A DNA stretch of 64,000 nucleotides, taken from the NCBI RefSeq assembly GCF_022376445.1, contig NW_025955098.1, forward strand, positions 1 through 64,000. The letters are read 5' to 3'. The notes beneath the pieces are model-generated. The model did no database searches, was not told the DNA's origin, and saw only the letters and a program-made list of their open reading frames with translations. A program made the translations under genes and the position numbers. This document shows positions 11,086-20,434 of this stretch, one piece after another (the first letter of the stretch is position 1; each line of letters opens with the position of its first letter). The stretch is from Fomitopsis serialis (taxonomy: Eukaryota > Basidiomycota > Agaricomycetes > Polyporales > Fomitopsidaceae).

Positions 11086-14000
11086 TCAAAGAGAGACAGG
11101 AGGTGTCGGAGGGGACTGGTCTGGAGGAGGAAACGGCGGAGTAGGGAAGGAAACAGGGATGGACTGAAGGCGGGTGATGAGGAACACCATGCGCTGCTCC
11201 ACGGTGGTTAACACGTCAAGAACGGCGGGATCAGAGGAAGAGGCGGCCAGCTCACGGACCCGGCGGGTCAGGGAGTCAGTATCGTGGGAGATCCTGGTAA
11301 TGGAAGTGGAAAGGTCGTGGATGCAGATCCCGGTGTCGATCTGGTGGCGATCCAGCTGTTCGCGGAGGTCGGTGACGAGGTGAAGGGTGCGCTGCGCACG
11401 GTCCCACAGGTCGCGGTCGGAACCTTCGAAATGCAAGCGGAAGGCGAGGAGATCCTCAAGGAGGTGCTCTTGAAAGTCGGCAAACAGAGACTTGGAGCGC
11501 TCGGCATGGTTCATGAGGGCGTTGGTACAGCTCTCGAGGGTGCGGAGCTGCTCGTCAACAGACAATCCCCGGAGGGAAGGTTGACGGACATGTACGTTCC
11601 CTGACGGAGGCCCTGAAGGGGCTAAGAAGGACGCGGCGATGGATATGCCAGGTGGACGCCGAGGCGGGCGTTCCGGGGAGTACAGAGGGGGCCGGAGAAG
11701 GTTAACACGCACTGGGCGAAATCATAAGACAGCGGGGGTGACGTACCATGGCAAGGGTGAAGAAAACGGGAAATACGGGCGCGCGGAGGGAGTGAGGAGG
11801 GACCGGAGGAAGGATAGAAGTACGAAGGGAGGAAGGGGAGGGGAGGGATCAGAAGACCCGGAAGGATAACATGTGTTGGACGCAAGGCGGAGGGGAGGGG
11901 GGACCAGATGGTGCGGATCGGAAGGGGGGACACGGAAGACGGGAAGCAGGAAGATCACGAGGCGATACACGGCGATCTTATGGAAGAAATACTGGGGAGG
12001 AAGCTAGAACGATTGATGGCCTCACGGAGTCAAAACGGGGGGAGGGGTACCGAGGGCATGGGGAATGAAGAGGACGGCAACGACGTCAGATTTACCTGGG
12101 GAACGATAGCAGAAAATGTGAATTGCAGGACAGCGGGGACACAGCAACGAGTATACATGTCTACGGACGGCGGGTACCTCTATGCATTCTCCTCGGACTC
12201 CGGGTCATCACCACCCGGTAGCGGCATGTCCTCATCCTCCTTGACATCGTCGACCCCCTCCCGCCCACCGGAAGGCTCGTGGTCCTGGGACGCCTTTGAG
12301 AATCGGGCGGTGTAAAGAGCCTCAGCTCGAGCGGCGTCGGTCCTGAGCCTCCGGGCACGGTCCCGTATGGCGCCAGTGCGGGGAAGAGGGGGAGTGGGAC
12401 GGGAAGACGGACCGGGAACAGGAGGCGCGGCGGGAGTGGAAGGGCCAGGCTGATCATCCCGGAATGCGCTGAGAAGGTTGCGGGGGACGTTGCCGTGAAC
12501 TCGTCCCTGCACGGAAGTGCGGAAATCGTAGCCGCGTGCTTGGGACCGAGAAATGAGCGGGTGAGGACCAATGTACCACATCTCAAAGGGACCCTTATCT
12601 GCGAAACGGAGTAAGTCGGACGTGGAAGGGGGTCATCGGAACCAAGGAAAGAGGCGTACCGAGCGTCCGGAGGGAACACCGTGCCTTGCTCCGAGCGCAG
12701 GGGGCACACTGGTGATGTGGAAGCCCATCGGTGCAGCAGATGGTCCCGCAAGTGACGCAGGCTTCGCAACGGGGGATCGTGTCATACACGTAGGGGCCGT
12801 ATCACATCTGGTTGGCCTGGGTAGAACCGGAGGGGAGGGGAGGAACTACGTCACGGCCAGTAACAGGGACCGGAGGAGGAGTAGGCGGCTCGTCAGGTAC
12901 GCGGAGGCGAACACGGCGAATGGGGGCTACGGAGGGGGTGGCGGACGGAGGAATGACAGGCGGGGAAGGAACGCGAGGGGGAGGAGACGGCGTGCCCAGA
13001 AGAAACAAGGGCTCGCGGTCAGGCACGGGCGGCGAGATGGCCATAGGGGACGCAGGGCGCGAGGACGAAGGTACGGGGAGGATAGTGGGGTGAGCAGTCC
13101 AGACCGGAATGGGGGCGGGAACGCGTGAAACAACCGAGGCTGACATTGTACCGGGGGTGGTAGGGTCGAGGGGACCAGCGGAGGAAGGATGGATGGGCCA
13201 ACGACGGTGAAAACATGCTCGCTGAGCACCAGGGGAGCATCATTCCAGCGCGCGGCGCGCAGGTCATCCCGGAGGCCGACCCGGTTCTCGATGTCAGCAC
13301 GAAGCTGGGCCGCATAGGCCTGGTAAGGTGCCCCAACTGCGAAAGCGCGTTCGGCTACGGTGTCAGACAGCCGGTTCAACACCTCAATAGTGGAGGGAGG
13401 ATTGCCGGGGGACTCGTGCCCGTTCCGCTGCGCAACCAGGGAGTTGGCCTCGAAAGTAAGCTATGGTGGATTAAAGCTCAGCGCCCCTATGAAGCGGAAG
13501 GAAGGCGGGGACCGATACCTGAAGATAGACGGCCCTACGGGCCCACCGGAGCCACTCCATTACCTCGAGGTCCCCAGTGTCAGCGGGGAGGGGCGGTTAG
13601 CACGAGTGGAGAGAAACGTTGCCACGTCGTCTCGAAGCTCCATCAATTGCGCCTGAGCCGCGCGGCGTTCGTAGAAGGTCGATGCGGTAGCGCTGGAAGG
13701 AGCCGAGCCTGAAGAGGAAGCAGACGGCTCGCGCGATATCGGAGGGGATGCCATAATGAAAAGACGAGAGTCGGATGAAGGGGAGATCAAGGTGGTTGAA
13801 ATCAAGCGGACACGGTATCAAGATGGCGAGCAGCGGCGTGTTTTGTGTCTGGAGGAAGCTGGTCAGGGGAATCAATCTCACGGAGGAGGCACCCGGACGG
13901 AATACATCATAAGCAACGGGGACAATCGCGATTAGGGGAACGCACGAGGAGTCCTCAAGGCGGAAGGACCTGGGTGATCTAGAAGGCAAGACCTGACCGA

Positions 14001-14901
14001 GGACAGTCAGAATTTCAGGTGGGGGGAGATGTGGGGCAGGGACGTAGCCCAGCCCCGTAAGGCAACGTATAGCACAAGGAAAGGAACGGCACAAGGACCG
14101 GGCGTTCATTTAGAGAGTCACCAATGACTACAAGCCCAAGGGTACGCTACGAAACAGTGTTCCCTCCGTCAAACATCTCCGGAACGGTAACGTCAATACC
14201 CTCTGGGCCTCCGACCGAACTCTCCTCCAGATCCACGTTCCCTCCGGCAGCATCCCCGAAAGCACCATCCGGTTCGGTGATCAGGCGGACGGAACGGCCC
14301 AAGTCGTAGATCTCGCGGACTACAAACCCGACGTCGCTACGGATACGACCGGCAGAGGACCGCTGTTCGCTCATCAATGCGCCCATGCGAGCATGGAGGG
14401 AGTCGTGGTTATCGGAAGCAAGCCGGAGGGAAGATAGGCGGAGGGTGGGTCTACGAACTGAGGGGGGACGGCGGGCGAGGCTGTCCGACGGACAGGTCGG
14501 CATGGACCCTGTGAGGGGACCACGCGATGGCAGGATACAGGGCAGTGCCGGTGCCGATGTCGGAGGGAATGCCCTCGAATACGGCGTCAACATAGGCGAG
14601 CAGAGAGGCCACGGAGGGAACACTGCGGGGTGACGGAAGGGATGCGTCGCCATGGGCCGTAGCCAGGGAGAACGAGTCGAAGAGCATGCGCTAGGACGAG
14701 AGTCAAGTGGCGGAAGGGACGAGCAGGGGGCATGCGTACCAGAAGCCAGCGGACACCATGACCCCACACGAGCCAGGCGCCAGGCGAGGACATATCGAGG
14801 CGTGGCTCGGCGGCCCGTTCATGTCGAAGCACTTCCAGCAGGAGGAAGTACCGGCGGATGTGGACGGTGGCGAGCGGATTGAGGGGCATGGAGGATGACA
14901 T
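11086..14901 (-). pseudogene. Antisense gene carried between gypsy pol and 3' LTR
   Basis: A run of minus-strand frames (14901-14587, 14687-14451, about 14450-14147, 13805-13560, 13382-12800, 12789-12595, 12581-12180, 11712-11086) reads as one protein cut by small shifts or introns. It begins with a hydrophobic or aromatic N-terminal part, has a Pro/Ser-rich middle with a cysteine cluster at 12676-12768, and ends in a 208-residue helical, probably coiled-coil segment (residues 50-160) with its stop at 11086. It converges with pol and stops 27 bp from the integrase stop. Both LTRs lie outside it, so it travels with the element. I do not recognise the family. Confidence 0.55.
12676..12768 (-). 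other. Zn2Cys6-type cysteine cluster in the antisense gene
   Basis: Within the 64-residue frame 12789-12595 the cysteines are spaced CX2CX6CX9CX2CX6C, exactly the Gal4-type binuclear zinc pattern, with basic residues ARSKAR between the last two. Two extra cysteines also lie inside. In fungi this fold binds DNA, but the usual downstream regulator domain is not evident. Confidence 0.55.
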
Positions 14902-15074
14902 GGCACGGAGGGAGGGGAGGACGGGAACCGGGGGGGACGAAGGGAACCGGAGGAGGGCCGAGAGGACCGGAAGGAACGGGAGAGTACGGGAGAGGAGCCA
15001 GGAGGCGGAGGCATGGGAGAGCGAGCCGGAGGGAACATAAGGGAGGGGCCGGGGACCGGACGGGGGGAACCTAC

Positions 15075-15467
15075 TGACCTACCACCTAGGAGTAGAGAGC
15101 GAGCTCAACGGCGATTCCCTGCGTTTCTGACTGCATCCTGTGTTTACTGCGTTTACTGCGTTGTGAATAGATCACTGCATTCACCTTCAACGAGCACCGT
15201 GTTTCCTTCCGGCTCTCTGCGTTTCATCCGGCTTCAACGAGTTTCTACGTGTTCATTCCGAGTCTCTGCGTTGTGGGACGACTCCACCACCCTCCTCCGA
15301 CCGTGTTACAGTGCCACTACGGGTGTCTGAGCTCATACGTCCCCTCCGGGCCCGAATCGTCACATCCCCTTCCCATCCGCTTGCCAACAGCCCCCGCCCG
15401 TCGTTTCTACCGACACCATCGATTCCTTCCGGTCTCTTTCCGACCTGGGAGACTCGCAACCTACACA
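15075..15467 (+). repeat. 3' LTR of the gypsy element
   Basis: It matches the 5' LTR from 15087 and ends at CTACACA (15467), where the 5' copy continues into its primer site. A purine-rich run (GGACCGGACGGGGGGAA, about 15054-15070) just upstream is the probable polypurine tract. TGACCTACC at 15075 is the likeliest outer edge. Relative to the 5' copy it has an extra TTTACTGCG unit. Confidence 0.8.
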
Positions 15468-15482
15468 CCATGATCTTAGTGG

Positions 15483-18342
15483 GATGGACAAGGACATAGA
15501 GATGGATGATCGCACCGGCACTACTGCAAGTATGCCGTCTCTATCTCCACATCATATCCCTCCATTGACATTGAGGTCGTCCAGACAAACCGGTGGCAAG
15601 TGTCAGCGCATCGGAGCAGGAGGAAGACTCGGATTATGATTTTGTGCAGTCAGATGCTGGCTGCAAGGACGATGAGGACTTCGGTGTCGAGCACGAAGCT
15701 GGCATCTCCCAGCGCAAGGCGGAGAGGATCGCACAGCAACTCAAACAAGGTGTGAGTACTATAGTCACGCTCCTCGGGCGCCATGTTTCCCACGCGCACA
15801 ACCTTCACAGATTGCAACCTTCATCTCGAACCTGGCACTCACCGCCGCAAGTCCCGCGACAACCTGACCAACGACAAGGCTTCCAGTGACTCCGACTCTG
15901 ACTACAAGGCTGATTTCCTCGACGACGACCACAGCACCCCAGGCTCCGAAGACAATGAAAGCAGTGAGCGAGATGAAAGCGACTCAACTGGCAAACACGT
16001 CCCCGATCCTGGATGGCAAGTACATGTCAACCCTCGTGGGCCGCCGCTGACCCTGTTCACTGACTTGCTTAACACAGGCGATGATCGTCTGTCGTGCCCA
16101 GCACCGTAACACGGGCAAAACCATCACGACCGCTGTTGGCCTGCCGGAGAACCGTGATGAAGGCCCTCCGGGTGCGGAGGACGGCACCAAGGTAACATGC
16201 CACCTGGGCTTCTCCTCAGCTGGTGTCCTCTGTGTCACGCTGACATCATGGTTGAACATGCAGGACGATTGCACCAGCAAAATCACCAAGGCATGTGGCG
16301 CCGCTGCTGGGAAAGCCATCCGAGTTGCCCACAGGGCCCAGCCAGAGCCAAGAAGTGATCCCACCCACTGACACCTCAGGCTCACATGTAAGTAATTCAA
16401 TGTGCTATTAAATCAACACAATGTGTGCGAGTTCATACCCTTTGAACAGGGATCCCCTGCTCCTGCACTCTCGGCAGATGAGTACTTTGTCGACGAGCAC
16501 TTCGTTGTCGTGGCGTGCAAGCCACGCCACCATAAGGCCAAGGCCAAGACCCCCATCACCGACAATATTGCCCAGGTATGTCATCTCGACCTTTTGGCAT
16601 CTTCTCGTGGTCGCTCATGCTCGCGCCTGCACGACAACAAAGCCACCGCAACCAGAAAAGGCACCGAAGGTGGTGCCTCAAGCTACCACCAAGATCTCTG
16701 GCCGGAAAGTGGTAAGTATGCCATATGTGCACCCTCGTCTTTGCGATGAAATTCCTGCTGACACTGCCCATTCATTGTCGCAGCACAAATGGGTAACTAT
16801 GACCCCTACCAGCTCATTGTATTATAGCTGACATATGCACATATGATACCATCACTCACCTTGCACCAACACGGTGAAGCGGCCATCTCCGGAGGTGGGT
16901 ACATGTCATCACATTGAGGCGATGGCCGTGCTCATGTCCGTCGGCAACCATGTCAACTCCAAAATACGCAGTACTTTGGCACCAGTGACGATGATGAGGA
17001 CAGTCCAGCTGAGCCTGTTGTGAAGCCTCAGCCAAAGCTGTCGTGTCCGAAGAGTTCGAACATGGTACAATGGGACCATCAACACCACAAGGACCTTTGA
17101 TGCTAACTGTCACCTGTTTCTCTTTTAGGGAGGAGTCTCGGAAGGCGCGCAGGTGCAAACAGTGAGAGCTCGCATCGTCAACAAAACCAATTTGCTGACA
17201 AATTCATGGGCAGAGTGCCACCAGAGCATATAATAAGCTGCCTGCAGCTGTGATGGTGTGTCAATCATGCACGCCCTAGCGATGCAGTGACATGACCTCA
17301 TCATGCTTAGTTCCAGGATGACGACAGCACCTCCAGCGAGGATGCCATTGTTCACAAACCACCGACAAAGCTGCAGACCAAGTGGCCAATTGCCACATAC
17401 CTGACATACAACGAGGACGGTAAGACCATCGCTGGCATACTGTCGCAGTGCTCAGGCCAAGTCAAGTCACTCTTCTTGAACCTGATTGCACATGAGTTGC
17501 TGTGTGCACTCCTTCAAGTAAACGCCTTCCCGGATAAATATGCTCGCCCACAGATGTTCCTCGACATGCTTGTCGATGCTTCGACATGACTGAATTACAC
17601 AGACATCACTGCCCGGCTTCTCAACGACACAGCATACAGCACCAACATGATGAAGAATGTGAGGCTCACTATTACCTCTGGCTCTCATCATCACCTGCTA
17701 ATGTATCACTACAGCCAATTGACAGGATATCTAGTGTGCAAAGTCGATGGTACAAGACTGCACGCGACATCGCCTGGGATGCATATGGTCTCAAGGAGCT
17801 CGAGGGCGACCAAGAAGGCCACCCGTGTCCTGACTCTTGACAATCACTACATCAGTCCAGGCACCCTCAATGTGAGTGTCTCGCTGATGTGTGTGTTCTC
17901 GGACCTGCTCACGTCCATCTTAGAAAGGCAAATAAGAGGACTTCAACCCGAACTTACAGTTCTGCGCGCCGCCTCTCATCAAGATCATCAATGTTCTCTT
18001 CTTCGGTCCGAATGCAGATCTCCTGCTTAATGACAAGTTCTTCACGACATCGATCAAGACTGGCGCTGAGGCGACTGAACTCAAAATACCCAATGTGTCA
18101 CATCGCCACTCTCATGGGGATCAACCTCATTGGTCACCACAAGCTGTTGGTGTATGCATTCCAAGCTGCGAAGTGAGTGGATTGTTGCTGATGGTGAGGC
18201 TCTGTACCTCACAGGAACTAATGGATGGATTTCCAGGACTTATCATATGAAAGAGCCTGCTGCCAACTCGGATCGACCTGTTGCAAGCTTGTTTGTGAAT
18301 TGTGCGACTGCGGGTAGGGACATTGATTTGTTGAACATGTAG
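15483..18342 (+). pseudogene. Broken intron-rich gene, possibly DUF6532-like
   Basis: Several exon-like stretches are joined by short GT-AG introns (15750-15810, 16020-16077, 16192-16263, a 16409-16449 type and others). The early part is acidic and Ser/Asp-rich (DSDSDYKADFLDDDHS). The late part (17740-18180) contains WYKTARDIAWDAYGLKEL, QFCAPPLIKIINVLFFGP and FFTTSIKTGAEATELKIP, whose order resembles the basidiomycete DUF6532 domain as I remember it. The frames of the late parts do not agree (17586-17840 and 17647-18030 differ), so it is probably inactive. It begins right after the gypsy LTR. The DUF6532 link is tentative. Confidence 0.4.
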
Positions 18343-18744
18343 TTTCTCATTGTCATCTCTGTAGTTTGTTGGGTTCTCTACATGGCCAAAACAGGTGTCA
18401 CTGGACAGCCACTATGAGTAGATACTACTTCAATAGCTGGTGTTCTGTGATCCCAAGTATACCTGGTCCATGTAGCATGTCGAAATTGAGGGGTATTGAT
18501 GTTCTAAAGCATTGCGAATTCGTGTGAATTGAGGAACTACAATGACATCATTTGGCGAGTGATTTGGGATAAATTCACCAGAATTCAAGCAATTTTTTGG
18601 GGGGGTCACGCAAAAGGCTCCTCAGCAAAATTTGGTGAAATTCGAGTGAATTAGCCTGAATTTGGATAGGGGGGGTTTCCTGATGTACTTGGCACATCCA
18701 ACAAACAAAACCGGGACCCACCGCCGAGCACATCCAAGATTGAC
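18343..18744. other. Non-coding spacer with short AATTC-rich inverted pieces
   Basis: No credible gene. Around 18515-18660 the segments GAATTCGTGTGAATT and AATTCGAGTGAATT, and TTCACC against GGTGAA, form weak inverted pairs around a G-run, like the remains of a small inverted-repeat element. Its boundaries cannot be placed. Confidence 0.3.
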
Positions 18745-18786
18745 GTGCCATCTCCTTACTCGGACCCGGCTCAATCGAAGGGATCA

Positions 18787-19177
18787 ACGTGGACTGGCAA
18801 GTCCACGTCAATCTCTCCGAGAAAGAAGACACTTGGCGAGGATGAATTCTCATCCTCACGGGTGCAAATCCCTGGACCATACAGCGCGGCCGGCACATCA
18901 AACATACCGAGTGATGTGCCCGCATCGACTGATATGATGACAAGGGTGTTGTCGCGCGCCCATAAGAAGCCGGCGCGAAGGGTGGAACCACTGAACTCAG
19001 GTGAACGGCAATGTTCACCTGCTGCTAAGGGTACTGAGACCAAGCCGGCGCGAGCGCAAGGAGGAGCTACCTCCTCTACGAGGGGGGTTACTCTCTTGAG
19101 AGGGGAAGGGAGCGGGGCCTCGAGCATCCGCCACTGGATCCACACCATGGCCAGTACACCACACGAAGATGTACTGG
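18787..19177. repeat. Cluster of short hairpins upstream of the second LTR element
   Basis: Perfect stems occur at 18787-18808 (9 bp, loop GGCA), 18838-18857 (8 bp, loop ATTC), 18999-19020 (8 bp, loop GGCAAT), 19059-19075 (6 bp, loop AGCTA) and 19151-19177 (8 bp, loop 11). They lie inside an open frame (18745-19254) that I do not regard as proven coding. The LTR at 19201 begins just after the last hairpin. Confidence 0.55.
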
Positions 19178-19365
19178 TCCCAGATCCCCTAGTGACACGG
19201 TGTGGGGAGTGCCTCCCACATAGGCCCGGACAGTACGCATTTCACCTATTTTGAACCTTCTGGATGATACAGTTCCCTCCGAGCACAACGACAACTTTCT
19301 TTCTTCCTTCCGACATCTAATATCTACTGTACTTCATGGACTTGGTACGATTTCGCATCTCTTAC

Positions 19366-19374
19366 CATATATAG
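19366..19374 (+). promoter_or_regulatory. Probable TATA box in the LTR
   Basis: CATATATAG lies 166 bp into the LTR and is repeated at 30780-30788 in the 3' copy. Its place upstream of the tandem-repeat part suits a U3 promoter. Not otherwise supported. Confidence 0.4.
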
Positions 19375-19659
19375 CAACTAGCTACTCTTAGTCAGCATTT
19401 GCGGCATACAGTGCCATGAAGACATGTACATATCTTACTTAGTTCTCCCCACCTCCGAATCTAGACATCTGCGAGCACAGCTTGTGGGTCCCTCATACAT
19501 TTGTTGGAGCTGGGAGAGGCTCCCCGGGTTGGTCAACAGTGACCTTCTTGGGCAATCAAGGATCTTCGGACGTGCACGGTGCCACGTAATCGAGAAAAGA
19601 CAAGTCCTACGACTTGGAGGCCAGGACAGCTCGGAAGATACAGGACCCAGACAGGGACT

Positions 19660-19885
19660 CGCGGAACGAGTACAGGAGCTTGCGGAACAAGTACGGGAGC
19701 CTGCGGAACGAGTACAGAAGCTCGCGGAACGAGTACAGGAGCTCTCGGAACGAGTACAGGAGCTCGCGGAACGAGCATAGGCGGCTGCAGAACGAGCGTA
19801 GGAGCTCGCGGAACGAGCACAGGAACCCGCGGAACGAGGAAGGCGACCACGGAACGAGAACGAGACAACCGCGGAACGAGTTTAG
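19660..19885 (+). repeat. 21-bp minisatellite inside the 5' LTR
   Basis: About ten copies of a unit starting GCGGAACGAGTACAGGAG with varied last three bases, degrading towards the end. The same array is at 31074-31299. The unit length is a multiple of three, so every frame yields a seven-residue repeat (LAERVQE, RNEYRSS), which makes the small open frames there look like coiled coils. They are probably not proteins. Confidence 0.85.
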
Positions 19886-20186
19886 CGACTTGAAGGGCAG
19901 TGACTGCAGAGCCAGAGTGGGGCACCTTCGGAACGAGAACAAGGACAAGAACGAGACAGAGCTTTAGAGTCCACGGAGCGAGTTGGGAACAGAGTCGTCA
20001 GCGAGGCTTGGAGAACCGAGGACAAGGTCAGTAACCCTGAGGCATCGTTGCGAGATCATTTCTCGGCACATCTCCCCTCCACTCTCAAAACCCCTTCCAC
20101 CCATGTCACCTCCAATCAGGGAGCAGCGAAATGACCCACCCCTCGAACATCGCGCCCGGGGGTACCACACTCCCGAGCTACACAAC

Positions 20187-20204
20187 TGGAGCCCACCGCG
20201 AGGG
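20187..20204 (+). promoter_or_regulatory. Primer binding site of the RT-less element
   Basis: TGGAGCCCACCGCGAGGG, identical over 18 bases to the gypsy element's primer site and placed with the same two-base AC spacer. It implies the same tRNA primer and supports mobilisation by a related gypsy enzyme. Confidence 0.8.
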
Positions 20205-20434
20205 TGGTACCCCTTTCCTGCTTCCTCCGCTCAGCCTTTGGCTTCGCGTCATCGCGCGTACACCATAGGCGAGCTGATTTACATCCCTTTCATCATCTTG
20301 TCACCCCATTGCCCACGGAATCGGTACCATCGACGCCCTATGCCGACGTAGCCACGACTCCGAGTGAAAGACTGAATGTGGACCTCGGGCCTGTCACACT
20401 GGAGGCAGCGACTCCCCGACACGGCGGCGTATCC

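Larger units (their letters stand above)
1175..15467 (+). mobile_element. Ty3/gypsy LTR retrotransposon, decayed, with nested insertion and antisense cargo
   Basis: The order LTR, primer site, Gag, protease, RT, RNase H, integrase, 3' LTR is that of Ty3/gypsy. At about 14.3 kb it is far longer than a usual 5-6 kb element, because of a 3.1-kb foldback insertion in pol and about 4 kb of antisense frames after integrase. The LTR copies differ at about 18 positions over 370 bp, all but one transitions, plus a 9-bp duplication, so this is an old insertion. Pol carries several frameshifts and a nonsense codon, and the copy cannot be autonomous. I cannot fix the target site duplication because the outer LTR edge is degraded. 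Confidence 0.9.
19201..20184 (+). repeat. 5' LTR (984 bp) of the RT-less element
   Basis: It starts TGTGGGGAGTGCCTCCCACA, which is itself an imperfect palindrome, and ends CTACACA, giving the TG...CA ends expected of LTRs. The last 156 bases (20029-20184) are pyrimidine-rich and have no counterpart in the truncated 3' copy. The end and adjoining primer site resemble the gypsy LTR end (CTACACAAC then TGGAGCCC). Confidence 0.85.

Noticed and set aside
18745..19254. 169-codon frame before the second LTR as a gene
   Set aside because: It consists largely of hairpins and runs into the LTR; no splice signal or domain supports it.
19614..19967. Small open frames of Arg/Glu heptads that look like coiled-coil genes
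   Set aside because: They are translations of the 21-bp LTR array, occur in several frames on both strands and recur in the other LTR.
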